Source: Acidobacteriaceae bacterium
Lineage (GTDB): Bacteria; Acidobacteriota; Terriglobia; Terriglobales; Acidobacteriaceae
DNA length: 58,842 bases
Direction of reading: 5' to 3'
Assembly: GCA_003134655.1 (NCBI GenBank)
Contig: PLBY01000135.1
Coordinates: 1 to 58,842, forward strand
Positions within the stretch are counted from its first letter, which is position 1. Each line of letters starts with the position of its first letter. A program made the position numbers and the translations under genes. Below, one piece after another: positions 1 to 7,479 of the stretch. The notes beneath the pieces are model-generated. The model made no database searches. It was not told where the DNA came from and saw only the letters and a list, made by a program, of their open reading frames with translations.

Positions 1-827
1 AGCCCCTGCTATGACACAGACTCTTATGGGACTCTAGGGACCGCTGCACCGGGTAACGTTCCCGGAGCGCGTTCAGGTGCTGTTGTTGGACCGATACGGC
101 CGGCAGTTTCTGGCTCTTCGGTGGATTTGGTTTCGACTCCGCCGGGACAAAGCAATTCCTCAACGACCTGTGGAAGTACAGCGCGGGCGAGTGGACGTGG
201 ATGGGCGGATCGAACATTGCCAACCAACCGGGGACGTACGGGACCCAGGGGACGCCTGCCCCGAGTAACGTCCCTGGGGCGCGATTGTTTCATGTCAGTT
301 GGACCGATGCAGCCGGAAACTTCTGGCTCTTTGGCGGGCTCGGTTACGACTCGGTCGGGAACAACAGTTACCTCAACGACCTGTGGAAGTACAGTGCGGG
401 CGAATGGACATGGGTTAGCGGCGCGAACCTTGGCAACCAAACGGGAACCTACGGGACTCTGGGGACAGCCGCCCCCAGTAATGTTCCTGGAGCGCGAAAC
501 TTAGTTGTCATTTGGACCGATGCAGCGGGAAACTTCTGGCTCTTCGGTGGCGAAGGGTACGACTCAACTGGGACAGATGGATTCCTCAACGACCTGTGGA
601 AGTACAGCGCGGGCGAGTGGACGTGGATGAGGGGGTCGAACATTGGCAACCAAACTGGGACGTACGGGACCCAGGGGAGGCCTGCTCCCGGCAACGTTCC
701 CGCCGGGCGAGTAGAAGCTCTTGGTTGGACCGATGCAGCCGGAAACTTCTGGCTCTTCGGTGGCAGCTTTGCGTCGTCGTCCGGGACTTCCGAATTCTTC
801 AACGACTTGTGGAAGTACGAGCCCTAG
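1..827 (+). pseudogene. Kelch-like repeat protein, 3' end, frameshifted (partial)
   Basis: C-terminal part of a secreted-type beta-propeller protein whose 5' end lies before the window. The repeat unit is about 68-70 residues: YGTxGxxAPxNVPGAR, then WTDAAGNFWLFGG, then LNDLWKYSAGEWTW. Four copies are visible; the last ends in NDLWKYEP and a stop at 825-827. The repeat is read in frame 1 up to about base 87 (YGTLGTAAPGNVPGAR) and in frame 3 from about base 87 (WTDTAGSFWLFGG) onward. The conserved motif is therefore split by what looks like one missing base in the GTTGTTGGA stretch at 82-90. From 87 the reading is open to the end. Kelch-type repeats usually mediate binding; the ligand is unknown. 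The lesion may be real or a sequencing error. A strong terminator follows directly. Confidence 0.75.
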
Positions 828-850
828 TTTCTAAAATTAGCAACCAGCGA

Positions 851-879
851 GCCGCCCAAACTTCGGGCGGCTTTTTTTT
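851..879 (+). terminator. Rho-independent terminator after the kelch-like gene
   Basis: A perfect 7-bp stem, GCCGCCC (851-857) with GGGCGGC (865-871), has a 7-nt loop and is followed directly by eight T residues. It lies 24 bp past the stop codon of the kelch-like gene and fits an intrinsic terminator on the plus strand. The 880-1027 stretch up to the end of mtgA holds nothing else recognisable. Confidence 0.85.
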
Positions 880-1027
880 ATGGATCAGGCGGAAAGGTGA
901 AAGGAGGATAACTATCATTACCAGGCCTTATCACAACTTTGCGCCTTTTGCGCCAAATAGACGAAAGGAAAGGGCCCACCTCGGGATTGCTGGTTCGCGT
1001 AATCAAGAGGATGGCCCACCGCCGCGA

Positions 1028-1735
1028 TCACCAGCCCATTTGTCGCATCCGCCCAAGGATAATCGCGCTGTACTTGTTCATGCGCTCGGGGCGTCGCTTC
1101 AGGGGAGCCGGCAGAATCGCGGCGAGCCGCGCCGCCTGTTCGCGGCCGACATTCCGAGCCGCGGTTTCGTCGTAGTAATGACAGGCTGACTCTGCCCCAT
1201 AAATGCCGGGGCCCCATTCGACCACGTTGAGGTATATCTCCAGAATGCGCTGTTTGCCGAGGACGAACTCGGCCACCGGTACCAGTGAGGCCTCCGCGCC
1301 CTTGCGGAGGAAAGAGCGGCCCGTTCCGAAGAACAGGTTTTTTACGAGTTGCTGCGTAATGGTGGAAGCACCGCGCGTGCGATCGCCTTCCAAATCATCT
1401 TCGGCGGCGATTTGAATTTCGTGCCAATCGAATCCGTGGTGCTGGTAGAAGCGCGAGTCCTCTGCGGCGATTACAGCGTGCTGCAGATCGAGCGAGATTT
1501 GGTGGAGCGGAATGAATTTGTAGCGTTCGCGATACGGAGTGTGGTGAATCCAAGCCTGAAAGCGGCGCTGGATGTGCACCGCAGTGGTCGGTGGGTCGAT
1601 CCACCGGGCGGCCAAGAGGGCCAGGGCGGCAACGAACCAAAGAAGGACTACGCCGATGACGATCCATCGAATCAAGGATCGGAGGAGACTCCTCCGAAGC
1701 GGCGCTTTGGTGTCTGTGTTCGGCGTTACGGTCAC
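1028..1735 (-). CDS. mtgA: Monofunctional biosynthetic peptidoglycan transglycosylase
   Basis: 235-residue GT51 enzyme that polymerises lipid II into glycan strands at the outer face of the inner membrane. One N-terminal membrane anchor is visible at about residues 20-43 (IRWIVIGVVLLWFVAALALL). The GT51 motifs are intact: EDSRFYQHHGFD at 92-103 with the catalytic Glu92, RGASTITQQLVKNLF at 121-135, and KQRILEIYLNVVEWG at 161-175. No transpeptidase domain follows, so it is the MtgA type and not a bifunctional PBP1. Length matches the family. The gene stands alone on the minus strand, convergent with the kelch-like gene. Confidence 0.92.
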   Translation of the reverse strand: MTVTPNTDTKAPLRRSLLRSLIRWIVIGVVLLWFVAALALLAARWIDPPTTAVHIQRRFQAWIHHTPYRERYKFIPLHQISLDLQHAVIAAEDSRFYQHHGFDWHEIQIAAEDDLEGDRTRGASTITQQLVKNLFFGTGRSFLRKGAEASLVPVAEFVLGKQRILEIYLNVVEWGPGIYGAESACHYYDETAARNVGREQAARLAAILPAPLKRRPERMNKYSAIILGRMRQMGW

Positions 1736-1836
1736 GTCTCAGAATAATAGCCGGGGCCGGGTTCGGCGAGTGGCTTGCGTTGGGCCGTAACGCACAGCGA
1801 TCGAAAATCTGTAAAGTCCGGGACAGGCCCGACTCG

Positions 1837-4329
1837 TTAGTCCGTTCGCAATGCTCTCATCGGGTCGATCGACGCTGCTCTGAGCGCGGGTAGGAACGCG
1901 GCCGCCAATGCCAGGATCAACACGAAGACGGCAGCCAGAGTCAGCACCAGCGGATCGAACGGACTCACTCCGAACAGAAACGACTGCATCAGCCGCGAAG
2001 CCGCGGCGGCGGCGAGCAATCCCACGAGGCAGCCCACCAGCGCCAGCTTCGCGGCTGAGCGAAACACCAGGCTGAGAATTCCTGACCGTTGCGAGCCCAA
2101 GGCCATGCGGATGGCCATCTCCTGCACACGCAAGGCAGCCGAGAACGCGATCACGCTGTAGATGCCGAGCGCCGCTAGCAACACGGCTGCCCCGGCGAAG
2201 GCGGAGATCAGCACAGTATTGAAGCGACGCGGAGCTTCGCTATCGGAGACCGCCTGCTCCATCGTCTGAACCTGGGACAGGGGCAGTTGCGCATCGATGG
2301 AGCGCACGACTTCACGCAAACCGTTGCCCATCTGCGCGGGATCCATGGCTGTGCGCAGGGCGACGTAGCCATTGTTGCCATTCAGATCCGTCGGCGAGGC
2401 CAGGGAGCCAACGGACTTTTCAAACTGTTCGACCGGCTGGTACCACTCTTCCTTGGTGGGCTCGTCCGGCGAGATCTCCTTTACATCGGCAACTTCCCCA
2501 ACAATGGTCAGCCATGGCGTTTGCACTTCCGGGGTTCCCAGGCGAATGCGTTTTCCGAGGGGGTCGGAACCGGGCCAGTAGTGTTGGGCAAGTTTGTGGT
2601 TGACGATCGCGACCAGTTGCGTCTCCGACGTGTCGGATGGGGTGAAGAAGCGGCCGCTGAGCAACGGAACTCCCATCGCTCGCAGATAATTCCCGTGCAC
2701 CGCGATAAAGGTGGCGAGGTTCATGTTGGCATCTTTGGGAGGAACGTAACCCTCGGCGACGAAGGTGGAGTTGCTGAAGTTGCCCGCCTCTGGCAGGTAG
2801 GAAGTAATCCCTGCAGACGTCACGCCCGGAAGTTGCTCCAGCCGGCGAATCAGTTCGTGATTGAATGCATCGACCGCCGCTTGCGTCCCATATTGCACAC
2901 GCGGCAAAGAGTATGCCGCCGTCAGAATGTGGTCCGGGCGGAATCCGAGATCGACAGCACGCATCTTCTCAAAACTGCGCAGCAGCAAGCCGGACGCGAC
3001 CAGAAGCACAAGAGCGATGGCGATCTCGCCGATGACCAACGCGGAACGCAGGCGCGCATGGCCGCCGCCGGCGGAGCCAGAACGTCCCCCTTCCTTGAGA
3101 GTCTCATTCACACTGGTGCGCAATGCGGCGAAGGCCGGAGCCAGGCCGCAAACCACGCCGGTAATGATCGCCAGAGTGATCGCGAACGCAACGACTTGCC
3201 AGTCGAGACCGATCTCGTTGATGCGGGGCAGCGTCTCGGGCAACCAACTCACGCCGACGCGCAATGCGATGGCGGCCAGGGCCAAACCCAGCAGGCCTCC
3301 AGTCACGCTCAACACCAGGCTCTCGAGAATGGTTTGCCGCAGCAGCACCGTGGCGCGCGCTCCCAGCGCCAGGCGCATGGCGATTTCGCGGCGGCGGCGG
3401 ATGGCGCGAACCAGCAGTAATCCAGCCAGGTTGGCGCAGGCAATCAGCAGCACAACCACAATCGCCAGAAATAATGTGCGCACTAGCTGTCGCGCCTGCT
3501 CCACCGTTTCCTCGTGCAGCGAACGCACTACAGCATGGATGTGCAGACTTGACATGAAAGGCGGGTAGCCGCGCATGATCTCTTCGGCTACGCGCTGCGC
3601 ATCACTCTGGGCTTGCGCCGCGGTAATTTCAGGCTTGAGCCGTCCGACCATGTTGAAATTCCACCCGGCGGCTCCGCCCGCACCGAGTTCCTGCTCCCGG
3701 AAGCTCATGGGGATCCACAGCTCGCTGCTGTTCATGTGTCCCGGCGCCAGGGGAAATTCGAAGTTGCGCGGCATCACGCCGATCACTTCATACGGCTTTC
3801 TGTCGAGCAGAATCTTCGTCCCCAACACCCGCGGGTCGCCGTGCAGGCGGTCTTGCCAGAGCGAGTAACTGAGCACGGCTACCTGCACTTTATTTTCATC
3901 TTCCTGCTGCGTGAAGAAGCGGCCCATGAGAGGCGCAACCTGCAGTGTCGGAAGCACTCCGCTGGAAAGCCGGGCGGCATTCACTTGCGCCGGGTTCCCA
4001 ATGCCCGACAGTTCGTAGCCTGTTTGGGTATACCCGCCCAGACTCTCAAAGCTGTGGGTATCGCGGGTGTAAGCCTGAATGTCGGGAGCGGTGACGCCGG
4101 CCTCGCCGTTTCCTCCCACATCAGCGCCTTGCAGAATGTCTCCGATCTGGACGAGCCTCTCGGAGTTCGGAAAAGGCAGAGGCCGCAGCAGCACTCCCTC
4201 GACGATGGAAAAGATCGCGGTTGTGGCGCCGACTCCAAGGGCGAGCATCAGCACCGCTGTGGCCGTAAAGCCCGGCGACTTCAACAGATGGCGGACAGCG
4301 ATCCGGAGGTCATGGAAAGGCATAGGCAT
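1837..4329 (-). CDS. ADOP-type MacB/FtsX ABC-transporter permease
   Basis: About 830 residues. Two tandem MacB_PCD plus FtsX units each have a periplasmic core flanked by membrane helices. The N-terminus FHDLRIAVRHLLKSPGFTATA and the helix AVLMLALGVGATTAIFSIVEGVLLRPLPF are the hallmark of the acidobacterial duplicated orphan permeases. The second FtsX block (about 280-400) holds RRREIAMRLALGA, and the C-terminal block ends in LPALRAASIDPMRALRTD. No ATPase gene lies beside it, which is normal for this family; the substrate is unknown. The reading frame stays open upstream to 4593, but those 88 residues do not look like the family N-terminus. I therefore place the start at the ATG at 4329 (or 4323). 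Neither has a strong ribosome binding site. Confidence 0.88.
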   Translation of the reverse strand: MPMPFHDLRIAVRHLLKSPGFTATAVLMLALGVGATTAIFSIVEGVLLRPLPFPNSERLVQIGDILQGADVGGNGEAGVTAPDIQAYTRDTHSFESLGGYTQTGYELSGIGNPAQVNAARLSSGVLPTLQVAPLMGRFFTQQEDENKVQVAVLSYSLWQDRLHGDPRVLGTKILLDRKPYEVIGVMPRNFEFPLAPGHMNSSELWIPMSFREQELGAGGAAGWNFNMVGRLKPEITAAQAQSDAQRVAEEIMRGYPPFMSSLHIHAVVRSLHEETVEQARQLVRTLFLAIVVVLLIACANLAGLLLVRAIRRRREIAMRLALGARATVLLRQTILESLVLSVTGGLLGLALAAIALRVGVSWLPETLPRINEIGLDWQVVAFAITLAIITGVVCGLAPAFAALRTSVNETLKEGGRSGSAGGGHARLRSALVIGEIAIALVLLVASGLLLRSFEKMRAVDLGFRPDHILTAAYSLPRVQYGTQAAVDAFNHELIRRLEQLPGVTSAGITSYLPEAGNFSNSTFVAEGYVPPKDANMNLATFIAVHGNYLRAMGVPLLSGRFFTPSDTSETQLVAIVNHKLAQHYWPGSDPLGKRIRLGTPEVQTPWLTIVGEVADVKEISPDEPTKEEWYQPVEQFEKSVGSLASPTDLNGNNGYVALRTAMDPAQMGNGLREVVRSIDAQLPLSQVQTMEQAVSDSEAPRRFNTVLISAFAGAAVLLAALGIYSVIAFSAALRVQEMAIRMALGSQRSGILSLVFRSAAKLALVGCLVGLLAAAAASRLMQSFLFGVSPFDPLVLTLAAVFVLILALAAAFLPALRAASIDPMRALRTD

Positions 4330-4614
4330 CCCAGTGAACGGACTGAGTCGTCGGTTCGGCAGCATCTGATGGCCCAAATGCTGCATCCCCGTAAGTGATT
4401 GGTTGCTCGATGTCTTTGGGATGAAGAGGGGATGAATCGTGTGCGAAAGCGTCCGGATTCCGAAAGCCTCTGTCCGCAGGTGGACACCGCTCGTCGCTGG
4501 CGGGGTGATGGACGTGCGTTGTTCAAGCAGTCCGGACTGCCGCCCTTCGCAAACTGCGCGAAGGACGGGCCACCCACGGTTTAACTGATGCACGGGAGGT
4601 CAAAACCCCGGGCC

Positions 4615-6189
4615 CTACTTCTTTTTCCTCCCCTTGGCGTGCTTCGGCGCGGGTTTAGGGGCGGCCTTCTTCGCCGCAGGCTTTGCGGGCTTATGCGCAG
4701 GCGCGGCAGCCTTCGATTTTTCGGGAGCTTTCGCCGGTGCCTTAGCAGGCGGTGCTGCTGGCGGCGGGACTGACGCGACTGCGACTACAACTGCGGCCTT
4801 CCCCTTCTTCCCTTTTGGACCGGGCTTGCCAGCCGCTGCTGCCACGGCAGCGGGTGCTTCAGCGGCGGCCTTGGCGGCGCGTCCTCGCCGCGGCGCTGGC
4901 GGCGGAGGCGGCGGCGGAGGCGCAAATGGCTTCAGGAATTTCAACGTCTCGGTGCGCGAGTGCAGCTTGCCGTCGAGCAACAGCATGAAGACGTCGTGCG
5001 CGAGCTTCGGATACACCGGCAATTGCGGTGTGATCAGCAACTCCGTCATCTCCGGCAACGGAATCTTCTGCTGCACCTGACGCCACTTGGTCAGGTAGTT
5101 CTTGATCTTCTGCTCGACCGACTGCTGCTTCGCGGTCACGGCGAGGAACAACACCATCTCCGGACGCGCCGACGATAGCAACTGCCATGTGCGCGACGGC
5201 GTCGCCGCTTCTTTCCCCATCAAGCGCTTCGCCAGTTCCTTCGCGTGATCTTCAATATCGCGCCAGGCCTCGACCAGATCCTTGCGCGGAATCATCTTCT
5301 GAATATCCGCAACGTCTTTGTCGGAGAAGTGCGAGGTCAGGAAGTACATGAAAGCGGGGCCAGCGTCGGGAGTGTATCCCATGTCGACCATTTGCTGCCG
5401 CGTCTTCATCAACTGCGTGATGCCGTTGGTATCGACCTTGGCGACGGTCCAGTGATCGTGAAGGATCGTGAGCCAGCCTTCCTTCTCGAGCGTCTTCACG
5501 ACGTGCAGGGGATCGTCTTCGTGCGCCAGCGCGGCGATCTCGTGGCCGATCGACGAGCGCAGAATGTGGTCGATGTACTTGCCTTCTTTCGCCGCATCGT
5601 AACGGGCCTGCGTGCGCTCTTCGAGCAGCCAGTGGAAGCGCGCCGCAAAACGCGTGGCGCGGATGAGCCGCGAAGGATCTTCCAGAAAAGAATAATTGTG
5701 CAGGATGCGGATAACTTTCAGCTCGATATCCGCCACGCCATTGAAGGGATCGAGCAGCAGGCCGCGCGATCCTTCATTCAGCGAGAGCGCCATGGCGTTG
5801 ACCGTAAAGTCGCGGCGGCGCAAGTCGTCGTGAATCGTAGCGGGCGTAACAATCGGAGGCTTGCCCGTCTTCTCGAAGCGCTCGGTGCGCGCCATGCTGA
5901 TCTCGGCGCGGGCGTTGCCCGGCAGCGAGATGAAGATGGTGCGGTTGTCCTCTTCGACGGCCGTGATCTTGGCGCCGACCTTCTCCAGATCTTTTTGGAG
6001 CTTGAGAGGATTGCCCTGGACGGTGAAATCGAGGTCGCGGATGGTAAACCCGCTGATGATGTCCCTGATCGCGCCGCCGGTGAGGTAAAGGTTCATGCCC
6101 GCGGCGCGGGCTACGTCTTGCACGAGGCCGACGCCCTTCAGTTGGTCCGGCGTCAACCGGATTTCCATCGTGTAAATGTAATCAGCCAT
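4615..6189 (-). CDS. Poly(A) polymerase/CCA-adding-type nucleotidyltransferase with basic Ala/Lys/Pro tail
   Basis: 524 residues. The N-terminal head domain of class II tRNA nucleotidyltransferases/poly(A) polymerases is clear: LTGGAIRD near residue 36, then IRDLDFTV, RTERFEKTGKPP and RRDFTVNAM. The SFLEDPSRLIRATRFAARF motif of the RNA-binding domain follows. It would add CCA to tRNA 3' ends or A tails to RNA; sequence alone does not separate the two. Residues about 423-524 form a low-complexity tail: first a poly-proline run, then repeated AAK, PAKAP and KPAAKKAAPKP units ending GRKKK. This resembles histone H1 C-terminal tails and is unusual for the family. The gene stands alone. Start ATG at 6189. 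Confidence 0.88.
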   Translation of the reverse strand: MADYIYTMEIRLTPDQLKGVGLVQDVARAAGMNLYLTGGAIRDIISGFTIRDLDFTVQGNPLKLQKDLEKVGAKITAVEEDNRTIFISLPGNARAEISMARTERFEKTGKPPIVTPATIHDDLRRRDFTVNAMALSLNEGSRGLLLDPFNGVADIELKVIRILHNYSFLEDPSRLIRATRFAARFHWLLEERTQARYDAAKEGKYIDHILRSSIGHEIAALAHEDDPLHVVKTLEKEGWLTILHDHWTVAKVDTNGITQLMKTRQQMVDMGYTPDAGPAFMYFLTSHFSDKDVADIQKMIPRKDLVEAWRDIEDHAKELAKRLMGKEAATPSRTWQLLSSARPEMVLFLAVTAKQQSVEQKIKNYLTKWRQVQQKIPLPEMTELLITPQLPVYPKLAHDVFMLLLDGKLHSRTETLKFLKPFAPPPPPPPPAPRRGRAAKAAAEAPAAVAAAAGKPGPKGKKGKAAVVVAVASVPPPAAPPAKAPAKAPEKSKAAAPAHKPAKPAAKKAAPKPAPKHAKGRKKK

Positions 6190-6499
6190 TCGCTTTTCGA
6201 GCGGCGGTCAGGGCCTATTTCGGGAGCGATCTAGGAGCGATCGCGACCGGGGGAGGGCCGGACCAGCCAAGAAAACCATCCAAACTTTCCACAAGATTTC
6301 CACAGCTCTGGGGACCGCACAATCCGGCCCCTCAGCCACCCGGATGCAAGTGGCTTAATCCAAAGTACTTATGCGAAGTGAAAACTTTGCGGCAAGCTAA
6401 AGAAAATAACACAACGTTTACATTTTGGCTACTGCCAAGGCGGATTCCGCGAGTTTCCGGCGAAAAAGTGCGAGAATCAAGGCGGCTTCCGACTCTCTC

Positions 6500-6979
6500 A
6501 TGCCCTCAACGCACAAGAAAGTGATCGTCCGCAAGATGGACCGGGATTCTGTCTCGGGCTATGTGTCGCCGGCCCAGTTCGTCCACGAGGGCAAACTCGA
6601 ACTCCTGAACACTTCCGGCACGGTCATCACCATGGACCTGCGCGAGATCAAAGGCGTTTATTTTGTGCGCGAGTTCGGGGACTCGGAATCGCTGACCCGC
6701 AAGACGTTTACTTCCCGTCCGCGCTCGGAAGGCCTATGGGTGCGTCTGCGCTTCAAAGACAGCGAAATCCTCGAAGGCCTGATGCCCGCCGACCTCACAC
6801 AAACCACGCCCGAAGGATTTCTGGTGAACCCTCCCGACCAGCGCTCCAACACGCAGCGCATCTTCGTGCCGCGGACGGCGCTGGAGTCACTGACGGTGCT
6901 GGCCGTGATCGGCGCCACACGCCGCCAGCGGCGCGGCGGAACGCAGGATCAGCGGCAGGTGCCCATGTTCGAGGAGTAG
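6500..6979 (+). CDS. Conserved protein, DUF6982-like
   Basis: 159 residues from the ATG at 6500. The core HKKVIVRKMDRDSVSGYVSP, then LELLNTSGTVITMDLREIKGVYFVREF, then WVRLRFKDSEILEGLMP, is a small all-beta module that I recognise from acidobacterial genomes as DUF6982-like, reminiscent of PilZ-type folds. Function unknown. The tail is basic and Gln-rich (RRQRRGGTQDQRQ). A longer reading from a TTG at 6425 is open, but neither start has a clear ribosome binding site. The 310 bp between the nucleotidyltransferase start (6189) and 6500 are AT-richer near 6380-6424 and probably hold this gene's promoter. No confident -35/-10 pair was seen. Confidence 0.6.
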   Translation: MPSTHKKVIVRKMDRDSVSGYVSPAQFVHEGKLELLNTSGTVITMDLREIKGVYFVREFGDSESLTRKTFTSRPRSEGLWVRLRFKDSEILEGLMPADLTQTTPEGFLVNPPDQRSNTQRIFVPRTALESLTVLAVIGATRRQRRGGTQDQRQVPMFEE

Positions 6980-7203
6980 CGCTCCGCCCGCCTCGGACTC
7001 AAACATCGCTGCGTCACCAGCGCTCGCCCAAAACGCGCGAACGCTATACCGCCCGCTCCGACGAACCCCTCGTCGCCCTGCCATCCGCCCGCAGTGGACC
7101 GAAATGCCATCGATATTCACAAGCACGCAACGTCCCCGCGGCCGCAAGTGTGGTAAGGTGTCCACACCCCGTGAAGTCCTAAACAGCGGTCAGGAGTCCT
7201 TCC

Positions 7204-7362
7204 GTGCGGGAAGAGACTCACTCAGAACCAGTCTGTACCTATTGCAAGCGTTCGATCACCAACAAGCAGTGGCCCTACAGGACCCTCAGCTCCGGTGAGA
7301 AGGCCCATCTCGCCTGCTACCTTGAACACATGGAAGACGACGAGACGAAGCCCGCGCCCTGA
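7204..7362 (+). CDS. Small zinc-ribbon-like protein (52 aa)
   Basis: Short gene starting with GTG at 7204, 7 nt after an AGGAG ribosome binding site at 7192-7196, and ending in TGA at 7360-7362. The product starts MREETHSEPVCTYCKRS and contains CTYC at residues 11-14, then HLACYLEHMEDDE at about 36-48. The CxxC pair plus the later His/Cys residues suggest a single small zinc-binding knuckle, with an acidic C-terminus. Codon use and the strong Shine-Dalgarno support a real gene. Function unknown. It lies between the DUF6982-like gene and the convergent ADOP permease. Confidence 0.6.
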   Translation: MREETHSEPVCTYCKRSITNKQWPYRTLSSGEKAHLACYLEHMEDDETKPAP

Positions 7363-7479
7363 ACCGTGATTGCTGAGATTGCGCTTCATCGATCAAAGCG
7401 ACAGGAGTTGGAGTGTCCCGCGCTTCAGTGAGAGGGGTACCACGACCCGATAGATTTTTCAGGAATCAAGGACGCGGTC

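Noticed and set aside
1..827. Regular spaced repeats as a CRISPR array
   Set aside because: The repeats are about 200 bp, encode protein repeats and show coding-type divergence.
2287..3420. Long plus-strand open frame opposite the first ADOP permease
   Set aside because: Antisense shadow; composition (Arg/Gln/His-rich) is typical of reversed GC-rich coding sequence.
5245..6234. Long plus-strand open frame opposite the nucleotidyltransferase gene
   Set aside because: It is the mirror of a well-conserved enzyme in GC-rich DNA and has no recognisable domains or ribosome binding site.
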